Assembly (NCBI GenBank): GCA_947371415.1
Contig: CANBPJ010000074.1
Coordinates: 1-8,836 of the forward strand
DNA from: Burkholderiaceae bacterium
GTDB lineage: Bacteria; Pseudomonadota; Gammaproteobacteria; Burkholderiales; Burkholderiaceae
Direction of reading: 5' to 3'
DNA length: 8,836 nt
Of the stretch, positions 1-7,999 are shown piece after piece (position 1 is the first letter of the stretch; each line of letters opens with the position of its first letter). A program made the translations under genes and the position numbers. A model generated the notes under the pieces. The model did no database searches, was not told the DNA's origin, and saw only the letters and a program-made list of their open reading frames with translations.

Positions 1-2003
1 GTCCGCTCTATACGCAAGAAGCAAAAGACTCCAAAGATCAAGAGAGTGGTTCGGTCATTAGTCAGTTCGACAAAGATGATGTGGAGGCAATTGGCCTAGT
101 CAAGTTCGACTTCTTGGGTTTAACGACTCTCACTATTTTGGCGGCTGCTGAGAAGTGGATTAAGACACTCCATGCCGATCGCCAAGATTGGAACATTGGT
201 GAGATTCCGCTCGATGATGAGAAAGCATTTGAAGTTTTAAAGAATGCCAATACGGTTGCCGTCTTCCAGCTAGAAAGTCGCGGCATGCAAGGCATGCTTC
301 GTGAGGCAAAGCCTGACCGCTTTGAGGACATCATTGCGCTGGTAGCACTCTATCGACCTGGCCCAATGGATTTGATCCCGGACTTTATTGAGCGTAAGCA
401 TGGGCGCCAAAAAGTAGAGTATCCAGATCCGCGTATCGAACCTGTTCTGCAAGAAACCTACGGCATCATGGTGTATCAAGAGCAGGTCATGCAGATGGCG
501 CAGATGATCGGTGGCTACTCTTTGGGTGGCGCAGATATGTTGCGCCGTGCGATGGGTAAGAAAAAGCCGGAAGAGATGGCCCAGCATCGCAAGATTTTCA
601 GTGATGGTGCAAAAGCGGGCGGTATTACTGAAGGCAAGGCCAACGAGATTTATGACTTGATGGAGCGCTTTGCGGGCTATGGATTCAATAAATCCCATGC
701 CGCTGCCTACGCTCTCTTGGCCTATCAAACTGCCTGGTTAAAGGCTTACTATCCAGCTGAATTTATGGCAGCCAACTTATCGCTCGCCATGGATGACACC
801 GATAAGGTGAAGATTCTGTATGACGATTGTTTGGTGAATCAGATTCGGGTATTTTCACCTGACATCAATACGGGGGTCTATGTATTTACCCCATTGCGGG
901 CGCCTGATGCCGCGCCTGATTCACCCATTAGCCACATTCGTTATGGTTTGGGAGCTGTCAGGGGTACGGGCGAAGCAGCGATTGAAGTGATTGTGAAAGC
1001 CCGTGAGACTGGTGGCCCATTTAAGGATCTGTTTGATTTCTGCGCGCGCGTAGATCGCAGACAGGTAAACCGTCGCGCTATTGAGGCCTTAATGCGCGCA
1101 GGAGCATTTGATAGTTTGTATAAAGACTCCGTGCCAGCTGGCGGAAATCTATATGACATTCGCTCTACTTTATTGGCCTCCCTTGCCCGTGCAATCGAGG
1201 CGGCTGAACAAGCTGAAGCCTCGATTAACCAGGTCAGTTTGTTCGAAGTGGCAGGAGAAGAGGATCGCCATTTACCAGAATTAGTACGCGAGCCAGTATG
1301 GTCTGAAAAGAAGCGTCTCCAGGATGAGAAAAACTCCCTGGGCCTATGCCTTACAGGACACATGTTTGATGCTTACCGTGACGAGACGGCGCATTTCATA
1401 CGCCAGTCGCTGGCGAAAGTAACTGAGGGTAAGGATCAACTGATCGCCGGCATTATTACCTCCGCTCGAATGTTGACTGGTCAGCGTGGCCGCATGATGA
1501 TTGCCACGATTGATGATGGCTCTGCTGCAATTGAGGTGACTCTCTACAGTGAGGTCTATGAACCGAATCGCTCATGGCTCAAAGAGGATGAATTATTGGT
1601 TGCTAAGGTGAATGTCACCCCAGATAAGTTTTCTGGAGGCATGCGTATTGTCTCTGAGGCGGTGATGAATATCACTGGTGCAAGAATGCGTTTTGCACGC
1701 AATATCCATTTGAGTATTGATTCGGCTATCGATCTCAAATCCTTGCGTAGCCAAATTAGCCCCTACCTCATGAGTAACCGTGTGCGAGATCCGAAATTGG
1801 GGCCTGCAGCAGCAACGATGCCGGGCGGTAATGAGGGTATGAAAGGCTTAATGCTGACTGCTGCTGTAACTACTAGTGGTGGGGCCTGCTTGATGCAGTT
1901 CCCAGAAGAGCTACGCATTTATCCTGATGATGCTTGCCTGCATAGCCTAAATCAAATTCTGGCTGCGAAACAATCCAATACCGTTCAGGTTCAGTACCAG
2001 TAA
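1..2003 (+). CDS. dnaE: DNA polymerase III subunit alpha, C-terminal part (5' end outside window)
   Basis: This is the catalytic subunit of the replicative DNA polymerase III holoenzyme. The reading frame is open from base 3 and gives 666 residues before the TAA at 2001-2003. The family is usually about 1150-1180 residues, so roughly the first 500 (PHP domain and most of the palm) are missing to the left. The first visible block reads QFDKDD...KFDFLGL; the Asp coded at 108-110 matches the third palm carboxylate (E. coli D555). The fingers follow, with RPGPMD, QEQVMQMA, LRRAMGKKK and the hallmark GFNKSHAAAYALLAYQ near base 681. Next come a helix-hairpin-helix (YGLGAVRGTGEAA, from about 942), a clamp-binding QVSLF motif (1230-1244, like E. 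coli QADMF) and an OB fold (about 1440-1675). The C-terminal tau-binding region ends the protein. No frameshift is seen. It converges on the GT9 gene with an 11-bp gap. Confidence 0.97.
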   Translation, partial: PLYTQEAKDSKDQESGSVISQFDKDDVEAIGLVKFDFLGLTTLTILAAAEKWIKTLHADRQDWNIGEIPLDDEKAFEVLKNANTVAVFQLESRGMQGMLREAKPDRFEDIIALVALYRPGPMDLIPDFIERKHGRQKVEYPDPRIEPVLQETYGIMVYQEQVMQMAQMIGGYSLGGADMLRRAMGKKKPEEMAQHRKIFSDGAKAGGITEGKANEIYDLMERFAGYGFNKSHAAAYALLAYQTAWLKAYYPAEFMAANLSLAMDDTDKVKILYDDCLVNQIRVFSPDINTGVYVFTPLRAPDAAPDSPISHIRYGLGAVRGTGEAAIEVIVKARETGGPFKDLFDFCARVDRRQVNRRAIEALMRAGAFDSLYKDSVPAGGNLYDIRSTLLASLARAIEAAEQAEASINQVSLFEVAGEEDRHLPELVREPVWSEKKRLQDEKNSLGLCLTGHMFDAYRDETAHFIRQSLAKVTEGKDQLIAGIITSARMLTGQRGRMMIATIDDGSAAIEVTLYSEVYEPNRSWLKEDELLVAKVNVTPDKFSGGMRIVSEAVMNITGARMRFARNIHLSIDSAIDLKSLRSQISPYLMSNRVRDPKLGPAAATMPGGNEGMKGLMLTAAVTTSGGACLMQFPEELRIYPDDACLHSLNQILAAKQSNTVQVQYQ

Positions 2004-2014
2004 TCTTTGGGGTT

Positions 2015-3172
2015 TTATTCTTGAGTGGCGCTTTGAAGGGCTGCTATCACTTGCGTAGGTTCTAGCTGGTCCAGACATTCACTATGGCTGCTGGCACGAT
2101 CCTCGCAACCCGCTTTACGGCAGGGGACGCATTCACCTGGGCCTTGCAAAATCGTGACATTGCCTACAGTTTGAGTGCGAGACCTGAGTTGATATGGTTG
2201 CTCTCCAATAAAGCCATTTGGCCAAGGCCCAAAGTTGGTTGGCGGCGTGGACCCAAATAAGGCAATCGTTGGTATATTGCATGCTGCTGCCAGGTGGGTG
2301 ATCGAAGTATCAACTCCGACATAGGCTATCGCTCCGCGAATCAGAGTCCCTGCTTGTGGAATCGTGAGAAGACCAGCGGTATTGACGACATTTTTCTGAG
2401 TCTCTGCATCTAACAAAGAGAGGATGTCATGATTGAGCTGTAGATCTTGCTTGGCTGGGGATGCGCTGAGGACAACTTGATAGCCTTGTTTCACAATCCA
2501 AGTAAGTAATATCTGCCAATAGCTCAGAGGCCAACGTTTGTAGGCTGTAAGCGGTCCAGGGTGGACCACAATATAAGGCGAGTGTAGTTGGCCGGCAATG
2601 CTGGGTGTAATTGGGTCCCCGGCAGGAGCGGTCACTGAAATAGGTTTGCTAAATAAATCTTGTTTGTTCTTATAAAAAGTCGCAAGCAGTCCTAGTTTTT
2701 CAGTGATGACATGTTGAGCAAAGTAGTCAACATCAACCGTGTGCAAGCAAATTGCTTTCTTCCAAGCATTCTGTTTATCGCTTTTACTTTTCTTTGTTTT
2801 GTCCTGTGGTGTTAATCCCTGGGGATGGCCGCCCAGTACACCGACTCTTTGACGGGCTGCTAGCAAGCCATAAAGGTAGGCGCGATCACTTGGTTGCGTG
2901 ACCACGGCTAAGTCGTAGCGCTGAAAGAGTCTGAAAAATAAGGAGAGATATTCTTTGAGGCGCGGACGATCTGAGGTTTCAATCGCTTGCGTAATATCCG
3001 GATTGCCCTTGAGCATATCGAGCTTACCGCGATAACCTAGGAAATGAAACTCTGCATCTGGCCAAAGCTCACGCGCTTTTGAAATGAGTGGGGTAGTAAC
3101 CAGCACATCACCAATTTGGCGAGTCGCAATAAACAACACTTTTTTAGGTTTCAGTATTGAGAATGCAGTCAT
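2015..3172 (-). CDS. Glycosyltransferase family 9 protein, probable LPS core heptosyltransferase (WaaQ/heptosyltransferase III-like)
   Basis: Probably transfers heptose from ADP-heptose to the inner core of LPS at the cytoplasmic face of the inner membrane. The N-terminal Rossmann half begins KVLFIATRQIGDVLVTTPLI; the Asp of IGDVL (D22 from the ATG) matches the catalytic Asp of WaaC-type enzymes. The C-terminal half has VVHPGP...YKRWP and the nucleotide-binding block GVDTSITHLAAACNIPTIAL followed by FGS...NFGPW, typical of GT9. Near the C-terminus there are four cysteines spaced C-x2-C-x4-C-x9-C (bases 2075-2131). A Lys-rich stretch sits near the domain linker. I chose the ATG at 3172 (385 residues) because the family core starts soon after it. 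A TTG at 3190 would add six residues but has no Shine-Dalgarno; the ATG has only a close AGGA. It is the last gene of the glycosyltransferase cluster, 23 bp after its neighbour. GT9 membership is secure; the exact acceptor is inferred. Confidence 0.88.
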   Translation of the reverse strand: MTAFSILKPKKVLFIATRQIGDVLVTTPLISKARELWPDAEFHFLGYRGKLDMLKGNPDITQAIETSDRPRLKEYLSLFFRLFQRYDLAVVTQPSDRAYLYGLLAARQRVGVLGGHPQGLTPQDKTKKSKSDKQNAWKKAICLHTVDVDYFAQHVITEKLGLLATFYKNKQDLFSKPISVTAPAGDPITPSIAGQLHSPYIVVHPGPLTAYKRWPLSYWQILLTWIVKQGYQVVLSASPAKQDLQLNHDILSLLDAETQKNVVNTAGLLTIPQAGTLIRGAIAYVGVDTSITHLAAACNIPTIALFGSTPPTNFGPWPNGFIGEQPYQLRSRTQTVGNVTILQGPGECVPCRKAGCEDRASSHSECLDQLEPTQVIAALQSATQE

Positions 3173-3195
3173 AGTCCTAATGTAACTCAATTATT

Positions 3196-3975
3196 TTATC
3201 TAGCCTTAGCCAGAATTTTTTCGCGTACACGCTGTGCATTTTCTGCGGCCTTGGATTGGTCATTAATGCGATGATGCAGATGAAGCACTTCAGTGGACCA
3301 TGATCCAGATTTTCGAATCACGCCCCTGTTTTGTAGTCTGAAAATAAAATCTGCATCTTCATGACCCCAACCAGTCATGCTTTCATCAAAGCCGTCAATG
3401 GCCAGTGCATCCGCTTTCCAGCAGGCCATATTGCAGCCCTTGATGCGGCGCCAGACAAATTTTTGGTATTTGCGCCAAGCGCCATCACCTAGTTTGATCT
3501 TCAGGGGCCAGTATTTATTGATGCCGCCAGATAGACGATAGCTCAAGAGGCGGTCAGCAAATTTCTTGAAATCCCAACATGTCCAAGCAAGCAGATCTTT
3601 GGTTAAGCTTTCGCTGAGCAAGACTCTGCTTCCAGTGGTGAGATAACCCGCTTGAGATAGCTTTCTATGCTCTGCAACAAAGTCCGGCTGAACAATGCAA
3701 TCCCCATCTAAGAAGACGAGGTAGTTACCACGTGCTACGTTGATTGCTTGATTGAGGATGCGGGTTTTACGAAAGCCTTGATCCTCTTGCCATAAGTGCG
3801 TAATTTTTACGGGGAGCTCAGATTGCATGGTTTCTATCAGATTTTTAGTCTCCGTAGAAGACCCATCATCAGCAATGATGATTTCAAAATTTGGGTCTGT
3901 TTGAGTGCTGAGTGACTCAAGACATAACTTCAGGGCTTGTGGCCAGTTATAGGTGGCCAGAAGAATGGAAATCAT
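3196..3975 (-). CDS. Family 2 glycosyltransferase with galactosyltransferase-type C-terminal domain
   Basis: A 259-residue GT-A fold glycosyltransferase, probably adding a sugar to the LPS core or another surface glycan; donor and acceptor cannot be read from the sequence. Residues 1-100 hold the family 2 core: SILLATYNWP at the N-terminus, ADDGSS (35-40) for the nucleotide, the motif DQGFRKTRILNQA (65-77), and the metal-binding DGD (90-92). The second half matches the Glyco_transf_7C type, with KGCNMACWKADALAIDGFDE (179-198) and then GWGHEDADFIFRL (202-214), whose Glu-Asp pair is the likely catalytic base site. There is no signal peptide or clear membrane span. The start is the ATG at 3975, which overlaps the TGA of the upstream glycosyltransferase (ATGA, 3972-3975). 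The frame stays open further upstream to 4134, but that stretch lies inside the neighbouring gene and carries no family sequence. No Shine-Dalgarno is visible, so translation is probably coupled. Confidence 0.88.
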   Translation of the reverse strand: MISILLATYNWPQALKLCLESLSTQTDPNFEIIIADDGSSTETKNLIETMQSELPVKITHLWQEDQGFRKTRILNQAINVARGNYLVFLDGDCIVQPDFVAEHRKLSQAGYLTTGSRVLLSESLTKDLLAWTCWDFKKFADRLLSYRLSGGINKYWPLKIKLGDGAWRKYQKFVWRRIKGCNMACWKADALAIDGFDESMTGWGHEDADFIFRLQNRGVIRKSGSWSTEVLHLHHRINDQSKAAENAQRVREKILAKAR

Positions 3976-4754
3976 TTGCTGAGATGGTCGTTGTGAGTGT
4001 TTGCTTCTTGATGAAGTTGCCATAGCTTCATGTAACGATAGTAAGTGCCTTGCCCGTTGGAGATCGCCAAAGCAAAGCCCTGGGCGCCATCCAAAAATCC
4101 AGCGCGGATGAAATAGGTACGTATAAAAGCCCAAACGCCATGCAGAACGGCTTTCAATGGGGTGCTAGTTTTGCCTTTGGCAAAGGCCTGCTCTGCTGAG
4201 GCTGTTGAGTAGCGATCAAGCTTTTGCAGGACTTGGGAGTAATTCATAAAACTGAAGTGCAGCATGGGATTCTCTAGTTTGGCTACCCGGCCATCGGGAA
4301 TCAGGCGCTCATGCACGAGATCATTTGAGAAGCGGGCAGTTCCCCGCTTAAATAATCGATCGACGTAATCTGGGCTCCATCCTGAGTGGCGGATAAAACG
4401 ACCGCAATACCAAGAAAGGCGTGGAATCGCAAAACAGTCCACATGAGCCGAATGATGAATCGCCGTCAGAATTTCATTTCTCAGGGTGGGGGTGAGTCTT
4501 TCATCGGCATCTAGGGACAGGACCCAGTCGCCCGTTGCTAGGTCTAGGGCGCGGTTCTTTTGGGGGCCAAAACCTGGCCAATCGGCCGGTTGGGCTATGA
4601 CGGCCCCATGGTTTTGAGCGATTTCTAGAGTGCGATCACTGCTATTGGTATCCACCACCACAATTTGCTCAGCAATACCCTCGAGGGAGGCTAAACAATC
4701 GGCTAAATTGGCCTCTTCATTGCGGGTGATGAGTATGACGGATAAGGTGGGCAT
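3972..4754 (-). CDS. Family 2 glycosyltransferase, WaaE/LgtF-like LPS core beta-glucosyltransferase
   Basis: A 260-residue enzyme of the WaaE (KdtX)/LgtF type, which in characterised relatives adds glucose to the first heptose of the LPS inner core using UDP-glucose. The sequence begins LSVILITRNEEANLADCL, then IVVVDTNSSDRT (Asp35, nucleotide binding), GFGPQKNRAL (61-70), which is characteristic of this group, and the metal-binding DADE (82-85). RLSWYCGRFIRHSGW and VHERL follow. The C-terminus has a hydrophobic, aromatic stretch (about 205-245, WAFIRTYFIRAGFLDGAQGF) that suggests membrane association. The ATG at 4754 immediately precedes the family's usual N-terminus. It is the first gene of the glycosyltransferase run and overlaps the next gene by ATGA. 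Its start lies 10 bp from the divergent msbA start, and no Shine-Dalgarno precedes it. The family call is firm; the exact sugar is inferred. Confidence 0.87.
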   Translation of the reverse strand: MPTLSVILITRNEEANLADCLASLEGIAEQIVVVDTNSSDRTLEIAQNHGAVIAQPADWPGFGPQKNRALDLATGDWVLSLDADERLTPTLRNEILTAIHHSAHVDCFAIPRLSWYCGRFIRHSGWSPDYVDRLFKRGTARFSNDLVHERLIPDGRVAKLENPMLHFSFMNYSQVLQKLDRYSTASAEQAFAKGKTSTPLKAVLHGVWAFIRTYFIRAGFLDGAQGFALAISNGQGTYYRYMKLWQLHQEANTHNDHLSK

Positions 4755-4770
4755 AATTCATTATATGAAT
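4752..4770. promoter_or_regulatory. Divergent start region with inverted repeat and -10-like boxes
   Basis: Only bases 4755-4764 separate the two divergent ATGs. Bases 4756-4770 form a perfect inverted repeat: arms ATTCAT and ATGAAT around a TAT centre. On the minus strand an exact TATAAT (4765 to 4760) ends five bases before the glycosyltransferase ATG. On the plus strand CATAAT (4752-4757) ends seven bases before the msbA ATG. Neither has a convincing -35 box at 16-18 bp. The repeat and boxes are seen directly; promoter or operator function is a guess, since AT-rich start regions produce such matches by chance. Confidence 0.25.
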
Positions 4771-6528
4771 GCTCAAGACCGTACCGCCCTAAATCGCTTA
4801 ATTCAGTATCTTAAGCCCCATATTCGCTTGATTATTGGCTCTTTACTAGCCATGGCCTTGGTGGCAGGTGCCGAAACCTCTATTCCGGCCCTAATGAAGC
4901 CTTTATTGGATCGCGGCTTCACGGGGCAGCTCAACAGCAAGCTTTGGCAGGTGCCGGTTTTCTTGGTTGGCTTGGCCCTAGTTCGAAGCTTGGCACAGTT
5001 CCTATCTAACTATTTGCTGACGCGCGTGATTAATGCCGTGTTATTGAAATTACGTCAGCAGATGTTTCAAACACTCTTGCATGCAACAACTACTTTCTTC
5101 CAGAAAAACTCTGCATCCAACTTAATTAATGCAGTGGTATTTGAGGTCAATAATGTGCTTTCCATTATGGGAGGTATGTTAATTAGCTTGGTTCGAGATT
5201 CGCTGACAGTGGTCGGTTTGATTGGATATCTCATTTATTTGAATTGGCAATTAACTTTAGTTGTATTGGTTATTTTCCCCATCATTGCCTTTGTCATGAG
5301 TAAGATTAATAAGCGTTTACGCTCCCTAAATCGTGAGCAACAAGGCTTAACTAGTGAGCTTGCCTACATAGTTGAGGAAGCTGCTGCTGGCTATAAGATT
5401 GTCAAGGTGCATGGCGCTGAAGGGTATGAGATGCGGCGATTTATGGATAAAGCCGATCGCCTACGCCAGTTTGCTTTGAAGTCTGCGGTGGCTGGCGGAC
5501 TCAATCAGCCCATTACCCAACTCATTGCCTCCATGGCGCTTTCTATCGTTCTCGTTATTGCCTTGATGCAATCCGCATCCGAAGGAACTACGGTTGGTGG
5601 CTTTGCCGCTTTCATTACTGCAATGATGTTGGTGATTTCACCGATCAAACATTTGGCTGATATCAATCAGCCTTTGCAGCGCGGTCTCACTGCGGCGGAA
5701 ATGATTTTCTCTCTCATGGATCAGCCTTTTGAGGAAGGTGAATCTCGTAAAGAAAATATGAAGCCTCTTGGCAAGGCTAAGGGCGCAATACGATTCGAAG
5801 ACGTGGGTTTCTCCTATCAACAAGAGGTGGGGCGTAAAGATGCACTCAGTGGGGTGAACTTAAATATCCATCCCGGTGAGGTAGTTGCTTTTGTTGGGCC
5901 ATCTGGCGGGGGTAAGTCAACCTTGGTCAATTTACTGCCTCGCTTCTTTAAACCTACTAGCGGTCAAATTTTCTTGGACGATATTCCTCTTGAGGATATT
6001 GTTCTTGCGGACGTACGCAAGCAAATTGCCTTTGTAAGCCAGGATGTCATTTTATTTAATGACAGCATTGCTGCAAACGTAGCCTATGGCGCAGTCGGTC
6101 CTGAGGGCATTGATCGCGGGCGCGTGATTGAGGCGCTCGAAGCGGCCAACCTGTCAGCTCTCATGCAAGAATTGCCCGAGGGTCTTGATACGCAGATTGG
6201 GGATAACGGCAACCGTTTATCGGGGGGTCAGCGCCAGCGTTTGGCGATTGCTAGGGCGATCTATAAGGATGCCCCCATCCTCATCTTGGATGAGGCTACT
6301 TCGGCCTTGGATTCTGAATCAGAGCGTCAGGTACAAGATGCTTTGGAGCAATTGATGGCCGGTAGAACCACTTTAGTTATTGCTCACCGCCTATCAACGA
6401 TTGAGCATGCCGATCGCATTGTGGTTTTAGAGCATGGCGAAGTGATCGAGAATGGCTCGCATGAAGAGTTGATTGCCAAGGATGGTTTGTATGCCAACCT
6501 GCACCGCATTCAGTTTTCGAATGCTTAA
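4765..6528 (+). CDS. msbA: Lipid A export ABC transporter MsbA (ATP-binding/permease)
   Basis: An inner-membrane half-transporter that works as a homodimer and flips lipid A-core from the cytoplasmic to the periplasmic leaflet using ATP. The 587 residues match the family length (E. coli 582). Six membrane helices can be placed at about 20-38, 63-85, 138-157, 160-179, 250-270 and 276-296. The nucleotide-binding domain carries Walker A GPSGGGKST (378-386), Q-loop Gln426, signature LSGGQ (485-489), Walker B ILILDE (505-510, Glu510 the catalytic base) and H-loop His541. All line up within a few residues of E. coli MsbA. The ATG at 4765 gives the family-like start NAQDRTALNRLIQYLKPH. The frame is open back to 4630, but that would run antisense through the glycosyltransferase gene. 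AAGGTGG at 4744-4750 could be a distant Shine-Dalgarno, 14 bases from the ATG. Its place beside LPS glycosyltransferases supports a lipid A-core substrate over other ABC exporter roles. Confidence 0.95.
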   Translation: MNAQDRTALNRLIQYLKPHIRLIIGSLLAMALVAGAETSIPALMKPLLDRGFTGQLNSKLWQVPVFLVGLALVRSLAQFLSNYLLTRVINAVLLKLRQQMFQTLLHATTTFFQKNSASNLINAVVFEVNNVLSIMGGMLISLVRDSLTVVGLIGYLIYLNWQLTLVVLVIFPIIAFVMSKINKRLRSLNREQQGLTSELAYIVEEAAAGYKIVKVHGAEGYEMRRFMDKADRLRQFALKSAVAGGLNQPITQLIASMALSIVLVIALMQSASEGTTVGGFAAFITAMMLVISPIKHLADINQPLQRGLTAAEMIFSLMDQPFEEGESRKENMKPLGKAKGAIRFEDVGFSYQQEVGRKDALSGVNLNIHPGEVVAFVGPSGGGKSTLVNLLPRFFKPTSGQIFLDDIPLEDIVLADVRKQIAFVSQDVILFNDSIAANVAYGAVGPEGIDRGRVIEALEAANLSALMQELPEGLDTQIGDNGNRLSGGQRQRLAIARAIYKDAPILILDEATSALDSESERQVQDALEQLMAGRTTLVIAHRLSTIEHADRIVVLEHGEVIENGSHEELIAKDGLYANLHRIQFSNA

Positions 6529-6540
6529 TGAATCATTAGC
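6523..6540. repeat. Imperfect palindrome across the msbA/rng stop codons
   Basis: The sequence GCTTAATGAATCATTAGC is an inverted repeat with one bulged T: GCT-T-AATGA against TCATTAGC. It covers both convergent stop codons and the 7-bp gap. The stem is AT-rich with almost no loop and no T-run follows, so it does not look like a standard intrinsic terminator. I saw no better terminator candidate at this junction. Confidence 0.3.
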
Positions 6541-7999
6541 TGAGAACGATGTCGTATTGTTCTTGGCGGAAGCTGCCCTCGGCCTGTAGTTTGATGGGCT
6601 TGCTAATAAAGTCGCCTAGCTGCGCCAAGAATTGATTTTCTTCCTCTAGGAAGAGATCAATTACATCAGGGGCGGCCACGATTCTGAATTCTCGGGGATT
6701 GAATTGGCGATGTTCACGCACAATCTCTCGCAAAATTTCATAACAAATAGTTTGTGCTGTTTTAATTTCACCTTTGCCTTGGCAGGTAGCGCAAGGCTCG
6801 CAGGTGATATGGGCTAAAGATTCTCGGGTGCGCTTGCGTGTCATCTCCACCAAGCCCAATGAAGAAAAGTCACTCAACGATGTACGTGCATGATCACGCT
6901 CTAAATTTCGTTTGAGCTCATGTAAGACGGACTCTTGATGATCTTTGCTGAGCATATCAATAAAATCAATGATGATGATGCCGCCAAGATTGCGTAAGCG
7001 CAGTTGACGGGCAATCGCCTGAGCGGCTTCAAGATTGGTTTTAAAGACCGTGTCATCCAGATTGCGTGCTCCCACATAACTACCTGTGTTCACGTCGATA
7101 GTGGTCATGGATTCAGTTTGATCAATCATCAGGTAGCCGCCAGATTTCAGGTCCACTCTTCTACCGAGTGCCTTATTAATTTCAGCGTCCACATCAAATA
7201 AATCAAACAGGGCACGCTCACCACGATGCAGTGTGAGCTTATCCAAAAGATTGGGCATATATAGCGTGGCGAATCCTTTGAGTTTTTCAAAGTTCTCCGC
7301 TGAGTCCACCCGAATTTTTGTAGTTTCTTCGCCGGCAATATCGCGCAACACGCGTTCAGCCAGACTGAGATCCTGATACAGCAAGCTTGGTGCTGCTTTG
7401 TAATTCACAGCTTCACGGATTTTTTCCCAGGTAGTGCGCAGGTAATGCATGTCATGCTGTAGCTCAGTGTCACTAGCGTCTTGGGCGCTGGTGCGCACAA
7501 TGATTCCACCCTTTTCATCAGCGGGCATGAGTCCTGCGAGGCGCGTCTTAATGGCTTCACGCTCTTCGGGTTGGTCAATTCTTTGGGATACACCAATATA
7601 TTTTTCGCTAGCTGCATCGGTACCAGCTGGGGGTAGGTATACCAGGTTACGACCAGCAATACTCAGCTGAGTAGTCAGGCGAGCGCCTTTGGTGCCAAGT
7701 GGATCCTTGAGAACTTGCACTAAAACATTTTGACCCTCAAAAAGTAATTTTTCGATTTGTGCTTGAGGATTATTTTGTGTGATGTCGGCAACGTGCATAA
7801 ATGCAGTACGTTCTAAACCAATTTCAATAAAGGCAGATTGCATGCCAGGCAGTACGCGAACTACTTTTGCTAAATAGATATTGCCAACAATCCCTCGTTG
7901 ACGAGTGCGCTCAATCTGAAGCTCTTGAACAGCGCCTTGCTGAATGAGTGCCACCCGTGTTTCTTGGGGGGTGATATTAATCAGAATTTCTTCATTCAT
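6536..7999 (-). CDS. rng: Ribonuclease G
   Basis: Endoribonuclease of the RNase E/G family that cuts single-stranded A/U-rich RNA, matures the 5' end of 16S rRNA and helps degrade mRNA. The 487 residues match E. coli RNase G (489), and there is no C-terminal degradosome scaffold, which separates it from RNase E. Visible parts: an N-terminal RNase H-like segment (EILINITPQETRVALI), an S1 RNA-binding domain at about 38-118 (GNIYLAKVVRVLPGMQSAFI), the catalytic region with Asp302 (TTIDVNTGSYVG) and Asp345 (IIIIDFIDM), equivalent to the Mg-binding D303 and D346 of RNase E, and the zinc-link CATCQGKG (Cys403, Cys406). EMTRKRTRESL precedes the zinc link, as in the family. The ATG at 7999 overlaps the maf TGA (ATGA, 7996-7999), with no clear Shine-Dalgarno, so translation is probably coupled to maf. 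E. coli also has a maf homologue (yhdE) directly before rng. Confidence 0.97.
   Translation of the reverse strand: MNEEILINITPQETRVALIQQGAVQELQIERTRQRGIVGNIYLAKVVRVLPGMQSAFIEIGLERTAFMHVADITQNNPQAQIEKLLFEGQNVLVQVLKDPLGTKGARLTTQLSIAGRNLVYLPPAGTDAASEKYIGVSQRIDQPEEREAIKTRLAGLMPADEKGGIIVRTSAQDASDTELQHDMHYLRTTWEKIREAVNYKAAPSLLYQDLSLAERVLRDIAGEETTKIRVDSAENFEKLKGFATLYMPNLLDKLTLHRGERALFDLFDVDAEINKALGRRVDLKSGGYLMIDQTESMTTIDVNTGSYVGARNLDDTVFKTNLEAAQAIARQLRLRNLGGIIIIDFIDMLSKDHQESVLHELKRNLERDHARTSLSDFSSLGLVEMTRKRTRESLAHITCEPCATCQGKGEIKTAQTICYEILREIVREHRQFNPREFRIVAAPDVIDLFLEEENQFLAQLGDFISKPIKLQAEGSFRQEQYDIVLS

Noticed and set aside
270..1738. Minus-strand open frames of 60-152 codons inside dnaE
   Set aside because: They are antisense shadows of a strongly conserved gene and show no recognisable domain or ribosome binding site.
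3976..4134. Upstream extension of the second GT2 gene
   Set aside because: It lies wholly inside the preceding glycosyltransferase gene, and the GT2 fold begins at the ATG at 3975, which forms an ATGA overlap.
4630..4764. In-frame upstream extension of msbA, with ATG codons at 4729 and 4735
   Set aside because: The extension runs antisense through the start of the WaaE/LgtF-like gene and adds residues with no MsbA character; the ATG at 4765 gives the family length.
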